Assembly (NCBI GenBank): GCA_021785795.1
Contig: JAJYEK010000135.1
Span: 1-9,642, forward strand
Direction of reading: 5' to 3'
DNA length: 9,642 bases
Source of the DNA: Pseudomonadota bacterium
GTDB taxonomy: Bacteria > Pseudomonadota > Gammaproteobacteria > Acidiferrobacterales > UBA6901
Each line of letters starts with the position of its first letter. The first letter of the stretch is position 1. A program made the position numbers and the translations under genes. Shown here one piece after another: positions 1 through 6,235 of this stretch. A model generated the notes under the pieces. The model ran no database searches and was not told the DNA's origin. It saw only the letters and a list, made by a program, of their open reading frames with translations.

Positions 1-617
1 TCCTTGTTGTCGAGTATCTTGGCAACGCCGAAGTCCATGAGCTTGATCTCATGGCTCGCGGTGATGAAGATATTGCTCGGCTTGAGATCGCGATGCACGA
101 TACCCAGGCGGTGGGCGCGTTCAACCCCAAGCAGTGCCTGTTCGAATACCCACACCGTGGTCGCGACCGATAGCCTGCCTTCGTTGTGCAGGCGTTGGGC
201 AAGCGTCTGCCCCTCGATGTATTCCATGACCAGCACGAGGCTGCCGGATAACTCGAACAGCGAATGCAGGGTGACAATGTTGGGTCCGTTCAAACGGGCC
301 TGGGCCTGCGCCTCGATGCGGAATCGCTGCAGGAATTCCTTGTTGCGGAACAGGTGCGGTGACAGTACCTTGAGGGCGACGGTGCGATCGAGCGTGGTAT
401 CGTGGGCCTTGTACACGACGCCCATGCCACCTTCGCCGAGCTTGCTGACGATGAGGTAGTTGCCCAGAGTTCTGCCGACCTCGATTGTGTCGAGCAGGGT
501 CTCAGGCGGACGGCTGCGCCCCGGTTCTGCCGCGAGCACCGCGGTTTTGGCGAAACCCGCTGTAGATTTCGGTGGCGTGGCGCTCTGCTGGCCACGGACC
601 AAACGCAGATCGGACAT
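1..617 (-). CDS. Hanks-type serine/threonine protein kinase (partial, C-terminus beyond window)
   Basis: The first 205 residues of a eukaryotic-like Ser/Thr kinase are visible; the gene runs off the left edge. An N-terminal extension of about 50 residues with no recognised domain precedes the kinase fold. Visible motifs are the glycine-rich loop GEGGMG (61-66), the ATP-anchoring Lys83 in VALK, the helix-C Glu102, the catalytic loop HRDLKPSN (175-182) and DFG (195-197). All are intact, so the enzyme should be active, phosphorylating Ser/Thr on unknown partners. The activation segment, any membrane helix and any sensor domain lie outside the window. The ATG at 617 is the first in frame after a stop at 621-623; only a weak purine stretch precedes it. 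The protein is closely similar to the kinase at 1467-2864, which suggests a duplication. It is the last visible gene of a minus-strand cluster, 193 bases after a lipoprotein gene. Confidence 0.95.
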   Translation of the reverse strand, partial: MSDLRLVRGQQSATPPKSTAGFAKTAVLAAEPGRSRPPETLLDTIEVGRTLGNYLIVSKLGEGGMGVVYKAHDTTLDRTVALKVLSPHLFRNKEFLQRFRIEAQAQARLNGPNIVTLHSLFELSGSLVLVMEYIEGQTLAQRLHNEGRLSVATTVWVFEQALLGVERAHRLGIVHRDLKPSNIFITASHEIKLMDFGVAKILDNK

Positions 618-810
618 ACTTCATGCACCCCTTGGCCGGCTTTGATATGACTTCTTATATCACTTGATCTTACTCCAGATCCTGTGCAAGAAACGGGGTG
701 GGTAGGATGGAAGGACGGACCGACCGGACAAACGGATATGTCATGTGATCAAAGACTTGCTGGTATACCGGCCACAATCTGGTCCCGGCGTTCCCGGTCT
801 GCCGCGGGGC
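618..810. other. 193-base gap upstream of the partial kinase gene
   Basis: No gene is supported here. The part nearest the kinase start is AT-rich for this window and contains the inverted repeat annotated at 643-662. Short palindromes such as GGTATACC (762-769) are present. On the minus strand I see no hairpin followed by a T-run that would end the lipoprotein transcript, and no convincing -35/-10 pair. The gap is long enough for the kinase at 1-617 to have its own promoter. Confidence 0.5.
643..662. promoter_or_regulatory. Inverted repeat upstream of kinase start (possible operator)
   Basis: TGATAT (643-648) and ATATCA (657-662) form perfect 6-bp arms around an 8-base spacer. The repeat lies 26 bases upstream of the kinase ATG at 617, in an AT-rich patch of otherwise GC-rich DNA. 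The arm and spacer geometry is compatible with a dimeric regulator site near a promoter. No specific regulator family is recognised, and a 6-bp repeat can arise by chance. Confidence 0.3.
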
Positions 811-1410
811 TCAATGCCAGTGGAACGGTGTCGCGGCCGTATCCGGGCGGCGCGGTTCGATGGTGAAGGTCACCTCGGCGCGCGCGAGGCGCATGCTGCG
901 GCGGTCGCCGCGCCGGTGGAAGGCGAGTCGGCTCACGATTAGGTAGTTGCCGGCCGGCGCCGAGCGCGGTATTGGCAGGAGCGTGGTGGCCGTGTAGAAG
1001 CCGCTCGTGGGCAGCCCGCCGGCCAAGGTCTCGGTCCGGGAGGCGATCAGGGTTCCGTCCTGCGCGAAAAACTCGCGCGTTTCCGTAAACGTCAGGTCCG
1101 CGTGCGTCAAGCGCCGCAAATAGAGTTCTTTGCGGATCCTCAGGTATCCGCAGGGTCGGATCCGGCTCCGGTTGACGCTGATCCGGTAGAGTGCCGCCTG
1201 CGCCAGCACGCCGCGGGGCAGGGGGCCGAAAGCCAGGGTCTGGCTGGCCCGGTGGTAATGCGTTGCGAGATCCAGTTTGCCGGATTCGGCCGCCTGGGCC
1301 TGGCACTCGCGGCGCGGGGTGGTGGCGCATCCGGAAAGCAACGCCAGGATCATGCCGACGAGCAGCACGAGGGTCGGGGCGGGGCGGGTCGCAGCCGTGC
1401 GTGCGGTCAT
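811..1410 (-). CDS. Putative outer-membrane lipoprotein of unknown function
   Basis: A 199-residue protein with a clear lipoprotein signal. A basic N-terminus (Arg4, Arg9) is followed by a hydrophobic stretch (14-25) and the lipobox LSGC with Cys28 as the lipidation site. The +2 residue is Ala rather than Asp, which favours sorting to the outer membrane. The mature part has no family I recognise. Its C-terminal half alternates hydrophobic and polar residues in strand-like runs, such as LTFTETREFF, GNYLIVSRLAF and RAEVTFTIEP, suggesting a beta-rich domain. The ATG at 1410 is chosen because AGGGAA lies 6 bases upstream; a GTG at 1428 is also in frame but would add six residues before the signal. 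The gene starts 56 bases after the upstream kinase stop on the same strand and is probably co-transcribed, so it may be a periplasm-facing partner or sensor for that kinase. This role is inference from position only. Confidence 0.8.
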   Translation of the reverse strand: MTARTAATRPAPTLVLLVGMILALLSGCATTPRRECQAQAAESGKLDLATHYHRASQTLAFGPLPRGVLAQAALYRISVNRSRIRPCGYLRIRKELYLRRLTHADLTFTETREFFAQDGTLIASRTETLAGGLPTSGFYTATTLLPIPRSAPAGNYLIVSRLAFHRRGDRRSMRLARAEVTFTIEPRRPDTAATPFHWH

Positions 1411-1466
1411 ACGGGTTTCCCTAGTCACGGTGAGGGCCGCTACTCTACCTTGGGCGCGGACCGATG

Positions 1467-2864
1467 TCAGCCTCCTCCCCAGGCGCGTCGTAGCACATCG
1501 TATTTGCGCGGCAACGCCGCGCGCTGCGCTGCGGGGTGCGGGCTGGGAACGCGGCCGGTTTTCGGCGGCACGCGGTTTGGGGTGGCGCTCTGGTCGGGTA
1601 CTGCCGCCCGGGGACGAAGCGGGACTTCTGCGGGCGCCACCGGCCGGGCGGCGGGCGGAACGAAACCGAAGTGCGGCACGAAGCCAAGGTGCAGGGCCAG
1701 CGCCAGAATGGCTGCAAGCAGCAGCAGGTCGAATCCGGCGGTACCCACAAGCCGGCGCAGCGCATTTTTTCCCAACGCCGTTCTCCGCTGGTTTCGGACC
1801 GCAGGGGTGCCGGCACTTGCCTGCAGTGGACTGGATCCGCGTGCATCGCCTGCGGCCGGTTTTCCGGTGCAGTCGCGGAGCGCTTTCCGGAAATCACCAG
1901 CGGTCTGGAACCGCCGGCCGGGGTCCTTTTCGATCGCCTTGAGGATGACTGTCTCCATCCGGCGTGGCAGGTCACGCTGAAACGTCCGCGGGCTCGGCGG
2001 GCACTCCAGGATATGCGCGTGCATCAGTCCGTAGTCGGTCTTGCGCTCGAACGGCAGGCGTCCGGTCACGGCCTCAAAAAGGCTAATCCCGAGGGTGTAC
2101 AGGTCGGAACGGAAATCGGCTTCACGCCCGTTGACCTGCTCCGGAGCAATGTAGAGCAGAGTACCGATCACCCCGCCACTGGATCCCGGTTCGCGGCGAT
2201 CAAGAATGCGCGCGATGCCGAAATCCATCAGTTTGACCCCGCCGCCACGCGTGAGGAAAATGTTGTTGGGCTTGAGATCGCGATGGATGATGCCCATCGC
2301 GTGAGCGCTCTCAACGCCGCGCAGTGCTTGATCAAACACCCGCCCGGCCTCTTCGGCCGTGAGCGGCCCGCGTTCCCGGATGCGTTGCCCAAGGGTTTCA
2401 CCCTCCACATATTCCATGACCAGCACCAGCCCGGCGGGCACCTCCAGCATCTGAAAAAGGGTGACGACGTTGGGGGAATTAAGGCGTGCCTGGGCCTGTG
2501 CCTCGGTGCGGAAGCGCTGCAGGAAGCCCTGATCGTGGAACAGGTGCGGCGGCAGGAACTTGAGCGCCACGGTGCGCTCGAGCGCGATGTCGTGGGCCTT
2601 GTACACGACGCCCATGCCCCCCTCGCCGAGCTTGCCGAGAATGGTATAACCCGCGACGCAGGTGCCTGGTTCGAGCGAACCCGCTGCGAGCACCTTTGCC
2701 GGCGCGGCCGGCTCGGTCTGCTCGAATGTGGCGTTGGCGGCGTGCGGCAGATGGTCTCGTTTCTTGGATGGGTCCACAGGCTCGTCTCTCTTGCGGCAGC
2801 CCCCGGCCTCCCCTGACCGGCCTTGCATTCCGTCTTGCTGCGCGCATTCCTGCGCCATATCCAT
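1467..2864 (-). CDS. Membrane-anchored Hanks-type serine/threonine protein kinase
   Basis: A 465-residue eukaryotic-like Ser/Thr kinase. After a polar N-terminal region of about 70 residues comes a complete kinase domain (about 73-332): GEGGMG loop (80-85), Lys102 in VALK, helix-C Glu121, HRDLKPNN (194-201), DFG (215-217), APE (240-242), SDLYTLG (253-259) and a late conserved Arg in PGRRF. A single membrane helix follows (about 372-397, rich in Leu, Ala and Ile). A Pro/Arg-rich tail of about 68 residues is predicted outside the membrane; it has no PASTA or other sensor repeats. The domain should phosphorylate cytoplasmic targets. The reading frame stays open upstream to 3119 but that would overlap ribB, so ATG 2864 is used; ATG 2858 and 2828 are alternatives. 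None has a good ribosome binding site. The gene is divergent from ribB and paralogous to the kinase at 1-617. Confidence 0.95.
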   Translation of the reverse strand: MDMAQECAQQDGMQGRSGEAGGCRKRDEPVDPSKKRDHLPHAANATFEQTEPAAPAKVLAAGSLEPGTCVAGYTILGKLGEGGMGVVYKAHDIALERTVALKFLPPHLFHDQGFLQRFRTEAQAQARLNSPNVVTLFQMLEVPAGLVLVMEYVEGETLGQRIRERGPLTAEEAGRVFDQALRGVESAHAMGIIHRDLKPNNIFLTRGGGVKLMDFGIARILDRREPGSSGGVIGTLLYIAPEQVNGREADFRSDLYTLGISLFEAVTGRLPFERKTDYGLMHAHILECPPSPRTFQRDLPRRMETVILKAIEKDPGRRFQTAGDFRKALRDCTGKPAAGDARGSSPLQASAGTPAVRNQRRTALGKNALRRLVGTAGFDLLLLAAILALALHLGFVPHFGFVPPAARPVAPAEVPLRPRAAVPDQSATPNRVPPKTGRVPSPHPAAQRAALPRKYDVLRRAWGGG

Positions 2865-2976
2865 ATATAATAGTCGATCCGGCGCGGCGGGGTGGGAGTC
2901 CGGGTCGTGCGCGGCGACAAGCCGGGCAAAAATAGCGGATAATCGTTTATTCCAGGCAGGCAAACGCAGGCTAACT
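2865..2976. promoter_or_regulatory. Divergent intergenic region between kinase and rib operon
   Basis: This 112-base region separates the minus-strand kinase from ribB and must hold promoters for both directions. Beside the kinase start lies an AT-rich run (2863-2872). On the plus strand it contains an exact TATAAT (2866-2871) but no matching -35; on the minus strand it contains TATTAT within about 10 bases of the kinase start codons. The second AT-rich patch, near 2926-2952, holds the better plus-strand promoter candidate listed separately. The gap is too short for a full FMN riboswitch leader and I see no RFN-element motifs. Confidence 0.5.
2914..2943 (+). promoter_or_regulatory. Candidate sigma70-type promoter for the rib operon
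   Basis: GCGACA (2914-2919) matches the -35 consensus at four of six positions. GATAAT (2938-2943) matches the -10 at five of six. The spacer is 18 bases. Transcription would start near 2950, giving a leader of about 27 bases before the ribB ATG at 2977. This is the best pair seen by eye in the divergent region; the alternative TATAAT at 2866-2871 has no -35. Confidence 0.35.
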
Positions 2977-4143
2977 ATGCCAATCAGTCCCGTTGTTGAG
3001 ATCGTCGACGAACTGCGGCGCGGACGCATGGTCATCATCATGGATGATGAGGACCGCGAGAACGAAGGCGATGTGCTCATCGCCGCCGAGCACGTCCGCG
3101 CCGAACATATCAATTTCATGGCGCGCTATGCGCGCGGCCTTATCTGTCTCACACTCACCCAAGAACGCTGCCGCCAGCTGCAGCTGCCGCTCATGGTGAG
3201 CGAGAACGGGTCGCGCATGACAACCAATTTCACCGTCTCCATCGAGGCGGCGGAGGGCGTGACCACAGGGATCTCGGCGGGTGACCGCGCCACCACGGTG
3301 CGTGCCGCGATCCGGTCGGATGCCGGACCGCGCGACATTGTTCAGCCCGGGCATGTCTTTCCGCTGATGGCCAGGCGCGGGGGCGTGCTGGCGCGTGCCG
3401 GGCACACCGAGGCAGGCATCGACCTTCCGCGCCTGGCGGGACTCTCCCCGGCCAGCGTCATCTGCGAGATTCTGAACGAGGACGGCAGTATGGCACGGCT
3501 GCCGCAGCTTGAGGTATTCGCCAACACGCACGGGCTGAAGATCGGCACCATCGCCGACCTCATACGGTACCGTATGGAGAACGAGTCAACAGTCCAGCGA
3601 GCTGCCGAGTGCCACATTTCGACCGAATTCGGCGAATTCCGGGTGGTGGCGTATCACGACGAGATCGACGATACGGCCCATCTCGCGCTCATCCGCGGCG
3701 AGATCGGTCGCGACACGCCCACCCTCGTCCGCGTTCACGTGCAATCGAGTCTGCTCGACCAGCTCACGGTGGCACACCGAGGCCTGTCCTGGACCCTGCG
3801 GGCGGCGCTCGAGCGTGTCGCCCGGGAAGGATCCGGCGTGGTCGTCGTGCTCAACCAGGAAGAGCCGCCCGCAGACCTGATCCGGCAGATCCAGCATTTT
3901 CATCGCCAGGAACAGGGCATAGAATTGCCGCTCCGGCGTCCGCATCAGGCATTGCGTACCTACGGTCTCGGTAGCCAGATCCTTTCCGATCTGGGTGTGG
4001 GTAAAATGCGGGTACTCAGCAATCCGGTCAAGGCTCCCGGGCTGTCGGGTTTCGGGCTGGAAATCGTCGAATACATCAGTCCGGCGGGGCTCGCGGAGGA
4101 GGCGGCAATGCCGCCGGCGGGAAGCGTCAATTTACGCGCATAA
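2977..4143 (+). CDS. ribBA: 3,4-dihydroxy-2-butanone-4-phosphate synthase fused to a GTP cyclohydrolase II-like domain lacking zinc ligands (RibBX type)
   Basis: A 388-residue two-domain protein. The N-terminal domain (about 1-203) is DHBP synthase, which converts ribulose 5-phosphate to formate and the four-carbon unit used for lumazine. It carries the acidic signature DDEDRENEGD (23-32) and the catalytic stretch around PGHVFPL and GGVLARAGHTEAGIDL (124-150). The C-terminal domain (about 214-368) follows the RibA fold pattern (TEFGEF, RVHVQSS). However, the E. coli segment with the three zinc-binding cysteines (SECLTGD...SLRCDCG) is replaced by VQSSLLDQLTVAHRGLS (255-271), with no cysteine. 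GTP cyclohydrolase II activity is therefore unlikely. This matches the RibBX variant known in Proteobacteria, so a separate ribA is expected elsewhere. The start at ATG 2977 has GCAGG about 6 bases upstream and matches the family N-terminus. It is the first gene of the ribH-nusB-thiL operon. Confidence 0.96.
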   Translation: MPISPVVEIVDELRRGRMVIIMDDEDRENEGDVLIAAEHVRAEHINFMARYARGLICLTLTQERCRQLQLPLMVSENGSRMTTNFTVSIEAAEGVTTGISAGDRATTVRAAIRSDAGPRDIVQPGHVFPLMARRGGVLARAGHTEAGIDLPRLAGLSPASVICEILNEDGSMARLPQLEVFANTHGLKIGTIADLIRYRMENESTVQRAAECHISTEFGEFRVVAYHDEIDDTAHLALIRGEIGRDTPTLVRVHVQSSLLDQLTVAHRGLSWTLRAALERVAREGSGVVVVLNQEEPPADLIRQIQHFHRQEQGIELPLRRPHQALRTYGLGSQILSDLGVGKMRVLSNPVKAPGLSGFGLEIVEYISPAGLAEEAAMPPAGSVNLRA

Positions 4144-4155
4144 CGAGAACACGAC

Positions 4156-4632
4156 ATGGCGGAAGTCAAATGCATTGATGGTGACTTGAGCGCGCGCGGC
4201 GCGCGCTTCGGCATCATTCTCGCACGGTTCAACAGTTTCATCGGCGATCGGCTGCTGGAAGGTGCGTTGGATACGCTGGTACGCCACGGTGCGGACCGAT
4301 CGCAGATCGAGGTGGTGCGGGTTCCGGGCGCCTATGAGATGCCGCTGGTGGCCAAGACCATGGCGGCGGCCGGGAAGTATGATGCGCTCATCGCGCTCGG
4401 AGCTGTGATCCGGGGTGCGACGCCGCACTTCGAGTACGTGGCCGGGGAAGCGTCCAAAGGACTGGCACAGGTCATGATGCAGTTCGATGTGCCGGTCGGG
4501 TTCGGACTGCTCACGGTCGACAGCATAGAGCAGGCCGTGGAACGTGCCGGCACCAAGTCCGGGAACAAGGGCGCGGATGCCGCCCTGTCGGCGATCGAAA
4601 TGGCGAATCTGTTGAAGCGGCTGCGGACGTGA
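4156..4632 (+). CDS. ribH: 6,7-dimethyl-8-ribityllumazine synthase
   Basis: A 158-residue protein of normal length for the family. It condenses 5-amino-6-ribitylaminouracil with the DHBP made by the upstream gene, the penultimate step of riboflavin synthesis, in the cytoplasm. Visible motifs are ARFNSFI (23-29) with the substrate-stacking aromatic Phe25, VPGAYEMP (57-64), [16 protein letters not shown] (80-95) with the catalytic His91, and the ligand-binding loop [17 protein letters not shown] (116-132) followed by the conserved GNKG (136-139). The family normally forms pentamers or 60-mer shells; which applies here cannot be told. The gene starts 12 bases after ribB, with a GAGAA-like ribosome binding site, and its stop overlaps the GTG start of nusB. 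Confidence 0.98.
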   Translation: MAEVKCIDGDLSARGARFGIILARFNSFIGDRLLEGALDTLVRHGADRSQIEVVRVPGAYEMPLVAKTMAAAGKYDALIALGAVIRGATPHFEYVAGEASKGLAQVMMQFDVPVGFGLLTVDSIEQAVERAGTKSGNKGADAALSAIEMANLLKRLRT

Positions 4633-5075
4633 TCCCGCATCCGGAAAAGGGGGGCCGCAACAAGGCACGTCAGGCGGCCGTCCAGGCGATTTACCAGTGG
4701 CAGATGACCGAGCAGCCGCCCGATCAGATTGAAAACCACTTCATCAGCGATCATGAGCTGAGCGGTGTCGACCTGGAATATTTCCATCACTTGGTGCGCG
4801 AGGTTCCCCAGCACTGGCATCAGATCGACGATCATCTTGCGCCGCACCTGGATCGCACCATCGAGGAGGTAGACCCGGTGGAACGCGCGATCCTCAGGAT
4901 CAGCACCTTCGAGCTCGAGTTTCATCCGGAAATTCCCTACAAGGTCGTGCTCAACGAGGCGGTCGAGTTGGCGAAGATTTTCGGGGCGGAGCACGGACAC
5001 AAGTTCGTCAACGCGGTGCTCGATAAGGTGGCAGCGAAGCTGCGGTCGAGCGAGATAAGCCGCCGGGCGTCATAA
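4629..5075 (+). CDS. nusB: Transcription antitermination factor NusB
   Basis: A 148-residue all-helical RNA-binding protein, slightly longer than the usual length of about 140. NusB binds boxA RNA together with NusE (S10) and supports antitermination on rRNA operons. The N-terminal basic helix, [18 protein letters not shown] (9-26), matches the family pattern of an Arg-rich start followed by A-x-QALY-x-WQ. Later conserved stretches are [10 protein letters not shown] (66-75), the [16 protein letters not shown] helix (81-96), [18 protein letters not shown] (102-119) and the FVNAVLDK helix (126-133). The start is GTG at 4629, sharing GTGA with the ribH stop; the first in-frame ATG (codon 26) would delete the first helix, so GTG is strongly favoured. 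Translation is probably coupled to ribH. The ribH-nusB-thiL order is the standard proteobacterial arrangement. Confidence 0.96.
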   Translation: MIPHPEKGGRNKARQAAVQAIYQWQMTEQPPDQIENHFISDHELSGVDLEYFHHLVREVPQHWHQIDDHLAPHLDRTIEEVDPVERAILRISTFELEFHPEIPYKVVLNEAVELAKIFGAEHGHKFVNAVLDKVAAKLRSSEISRRAS

Positions 5076-5081
5076 AAGTAC

Positions 5082-6047
5082 TTGAACGAATTCGAACTGA
5101 TCCGGTGTTATTTCGCACGGCAGCCGGTGCAGCGCGTGGATGTGGTGGTAGGTATCGGCGACGACGCCGCGGTACTCGATCCCCCGTCCGGTTGCCAGCT
5201 GGTTGTATCCGCGGACATGCTGGTCACCGGCGTGCACTTTCCGCAGAACACGGCGCCGGCTGCAGTAGGGTACAAGGCGCTCGCGGTCAACCTGAGCGAC
5301 CTCGCGGCGATGGGCGCCAGCCCTGCCTGGTTCACGCTGAGCCTCAGTCTGCCGGAGGCTGATTCCGTCTGGCTGGAGGAGTTTTGCGAAGGCCTCTTCA
5401 GTCTGGCCGGACCGTACGGGTTGCAGCTGATTGGCGGCGACACCACCCGCGGGCCGCTCACTATCGGCATACAGATCACCGGCCTCGTCCCGCGGGGCCA
5501 GGCGCTTTTGCGTAGCGGTGCCTGCCCCGGTGACGGTATCTATGTCACCGGAATGCTTGGAGATGCCGCGCTCGGCCTGATGTGTCTGCGGAATGAATTG
5601 CAGCTACCCGCAGAGCAAGCGGCCCGGGTGGTCCAGCGCCTGGAGCGTCCGGCTCCGCGGGTCCGCGAGGGCGAGGCGCTGCGTGGCCTGGCTTCAGCAT
5701 GCATCGATATATCTGACGGACTCGTGGCCGATCTCGGCCATGTGTTGGAAGCAAGCGGGGTTGGGGCAAGCATCGAGCTCGCAGCGTTGCCGCTGTCGCC
5801 GGTGTATCAGTCCGTCCGTGACAAAGTTGGCTGGAATCCCGCCGTGGCCCGCGGGGACGATTACGAGCTGTGTTTCACCCTGCCACCGCCGCAGCAATCG
5901 GCTCTAGAGGCGATTGCCGGGCGTTTCGGTTGCGGCCTGCGGCGCATCGGGGTCGTCGAAGCCCGGTCCGGCCTGCGCCTGCGGGAGCCGTCGGGCTTGG
6001 TGTACCAGCCGGACATCCCCGGATTCGACCATTTCCATGCGTCCTGA
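5082..6047 (+). CDS. thiL: Thiamine-monophosphate kinase
   Basis: A 321-residue protein close to the E. coli ThiL length. It phosphorylates thiamine monophosphate with ATP to give thiamine diphosphate, the active cofactor. Motifs of the PurM/ThiL fold are GIGDDAAVL (24-32) with Mg-binding Asp27 and Asp28, SADMLV (43-48), KALAVNLSDLAAMGA (65-79), LIGGDTTRGPL (116-126), DISDGLVADLGH (209-220) and GDDYELCF (258-265). The C-terminus ends GFDHF as in E. coli. The start is TTG at 5082, six bases after the nusB stop. It is chosen because the residues that follow (NEFELIRCYF) align with the family N-terminus (GEFSLIARYF), and no ATG or GTG fits. The weak start next to nusB suggests coupled, low-level translation. 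Confidence 0.97.
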   Translation: MNEFELIRCYFARQPVQRVDVVVGIGDDAAVLDPPSGCQLVVSADMLVTGVHFPQNTAPAAVGYKALAVNLSDLAAMGASPAWFTLSLSLPEADSVWLEEFCEGLFSLAGPYGLQLIGGDTTRGPLTIGIQITGLVPRGQALLRSGACPGDGIYVTGMLGDAALGLMCLRNELQLPAEQAARVVQRLERPAPRVREGEALRGLASACIDISDGLVADLGHVLEASGVGASIELAALPLSPVYQSVRDKVGWNPAVARGDDYELCFTLPPPQQSALEAIAGRFGCGLRRIGVVEARSGLRLREPSGLVYQPDIPGFDHFHAS

Positions 6048-6235
6048 CCGAGCGGCGGCGTACTTTCGGTTCGCCAGCAATGGCGCAGACGCTGCGGCTA
6101 CGTGCCGCCGTGTAGCGGCCTGGAGAGACGGGGTCATGGCGCCGCTGCGCTGCAGGCATACTGTATGCCGAACCGCTCCCGATCCGAGCCGGGCACCGGC
6201 AGCGGACCGGGCCCTAACCCGGTTGCAGGCCGGCC
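6048..6235. other. 188-base gap between thiL and pncC (position where pgpA is often found)
   Basis: No gene is supported. A 68-codon ATG frame (6037-6243) crosses the gap but is Arg/Ala-rich, overlaps thiL and pncC, and resembles nothing known. No trace of the phosphatidylglycerophosphatase A gene that commonly follows thiL is visible. The gap holds a loose inverted repeat, AGCGGC (6114-6119) with GCCGCT (6141-6146), and the perfect palindrome annotated at 6155-6169. No terminator with a T-run is seen, so thiL read-through into pncC remains possible. Confidence 0.5.
6155..6169. promoter_or_regulatory. Perfect 15-bp palindrome upstream of pncC (possible operator)
   Basis: GGCATAC and GTATGCC form perfect 7-bp arms around a single central T. 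The site lies 66 bases before the pncC start. A symmetrical element with so short a centre is typical of a homodimeric regulator site; as RNA the loop is too small for a stable hairpin. It contains TACTGTAT, like one half of a LexA box, but the second half-site (ACAG eight bases later) is absent. Confidence 0.4.

Noticed and set aside
1102..1980. 292-codon plus-strand frame across the lipoprotein and kinase 3' end
   Set aside because: Low-complexity Arg/Gly/Ala-rich translation, antisense to two better supported genes.
1536..2816. 426-codon plus-strand frame antisense to the kinase
   Set aside because: It mirrors the kinase gene in a GC-rich context and its translation has no family features.
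2662..2976. Upstream extension of ribB to an ATG at 2662
   Set aside because: It would overlap the divergent kinase; DHBP synthase homology begins at 2977, where a ribosome binding site is present.
2865..2976. FMN riboswitch (RFN element) before ribB
   Set aside because: The region is too short for the element plus promoter, and none of its conserved stems or motifs are visible.
2865..3119. Upstream extension of the minus-strand kinase to an ATG at 3119
   Set aside because: It would overlap the ribB coding sequence and adds residues of antisense character; the kinase family pattern begins well after 2864.
6155..6176. LexA box overlapping the palindrome upstream of pncC
   Set aside because: TACTGTAT resembles one half-site, but eight bases after CTGT the sequence is CCGC rather than ACAG, and the reverse orientation also fails.
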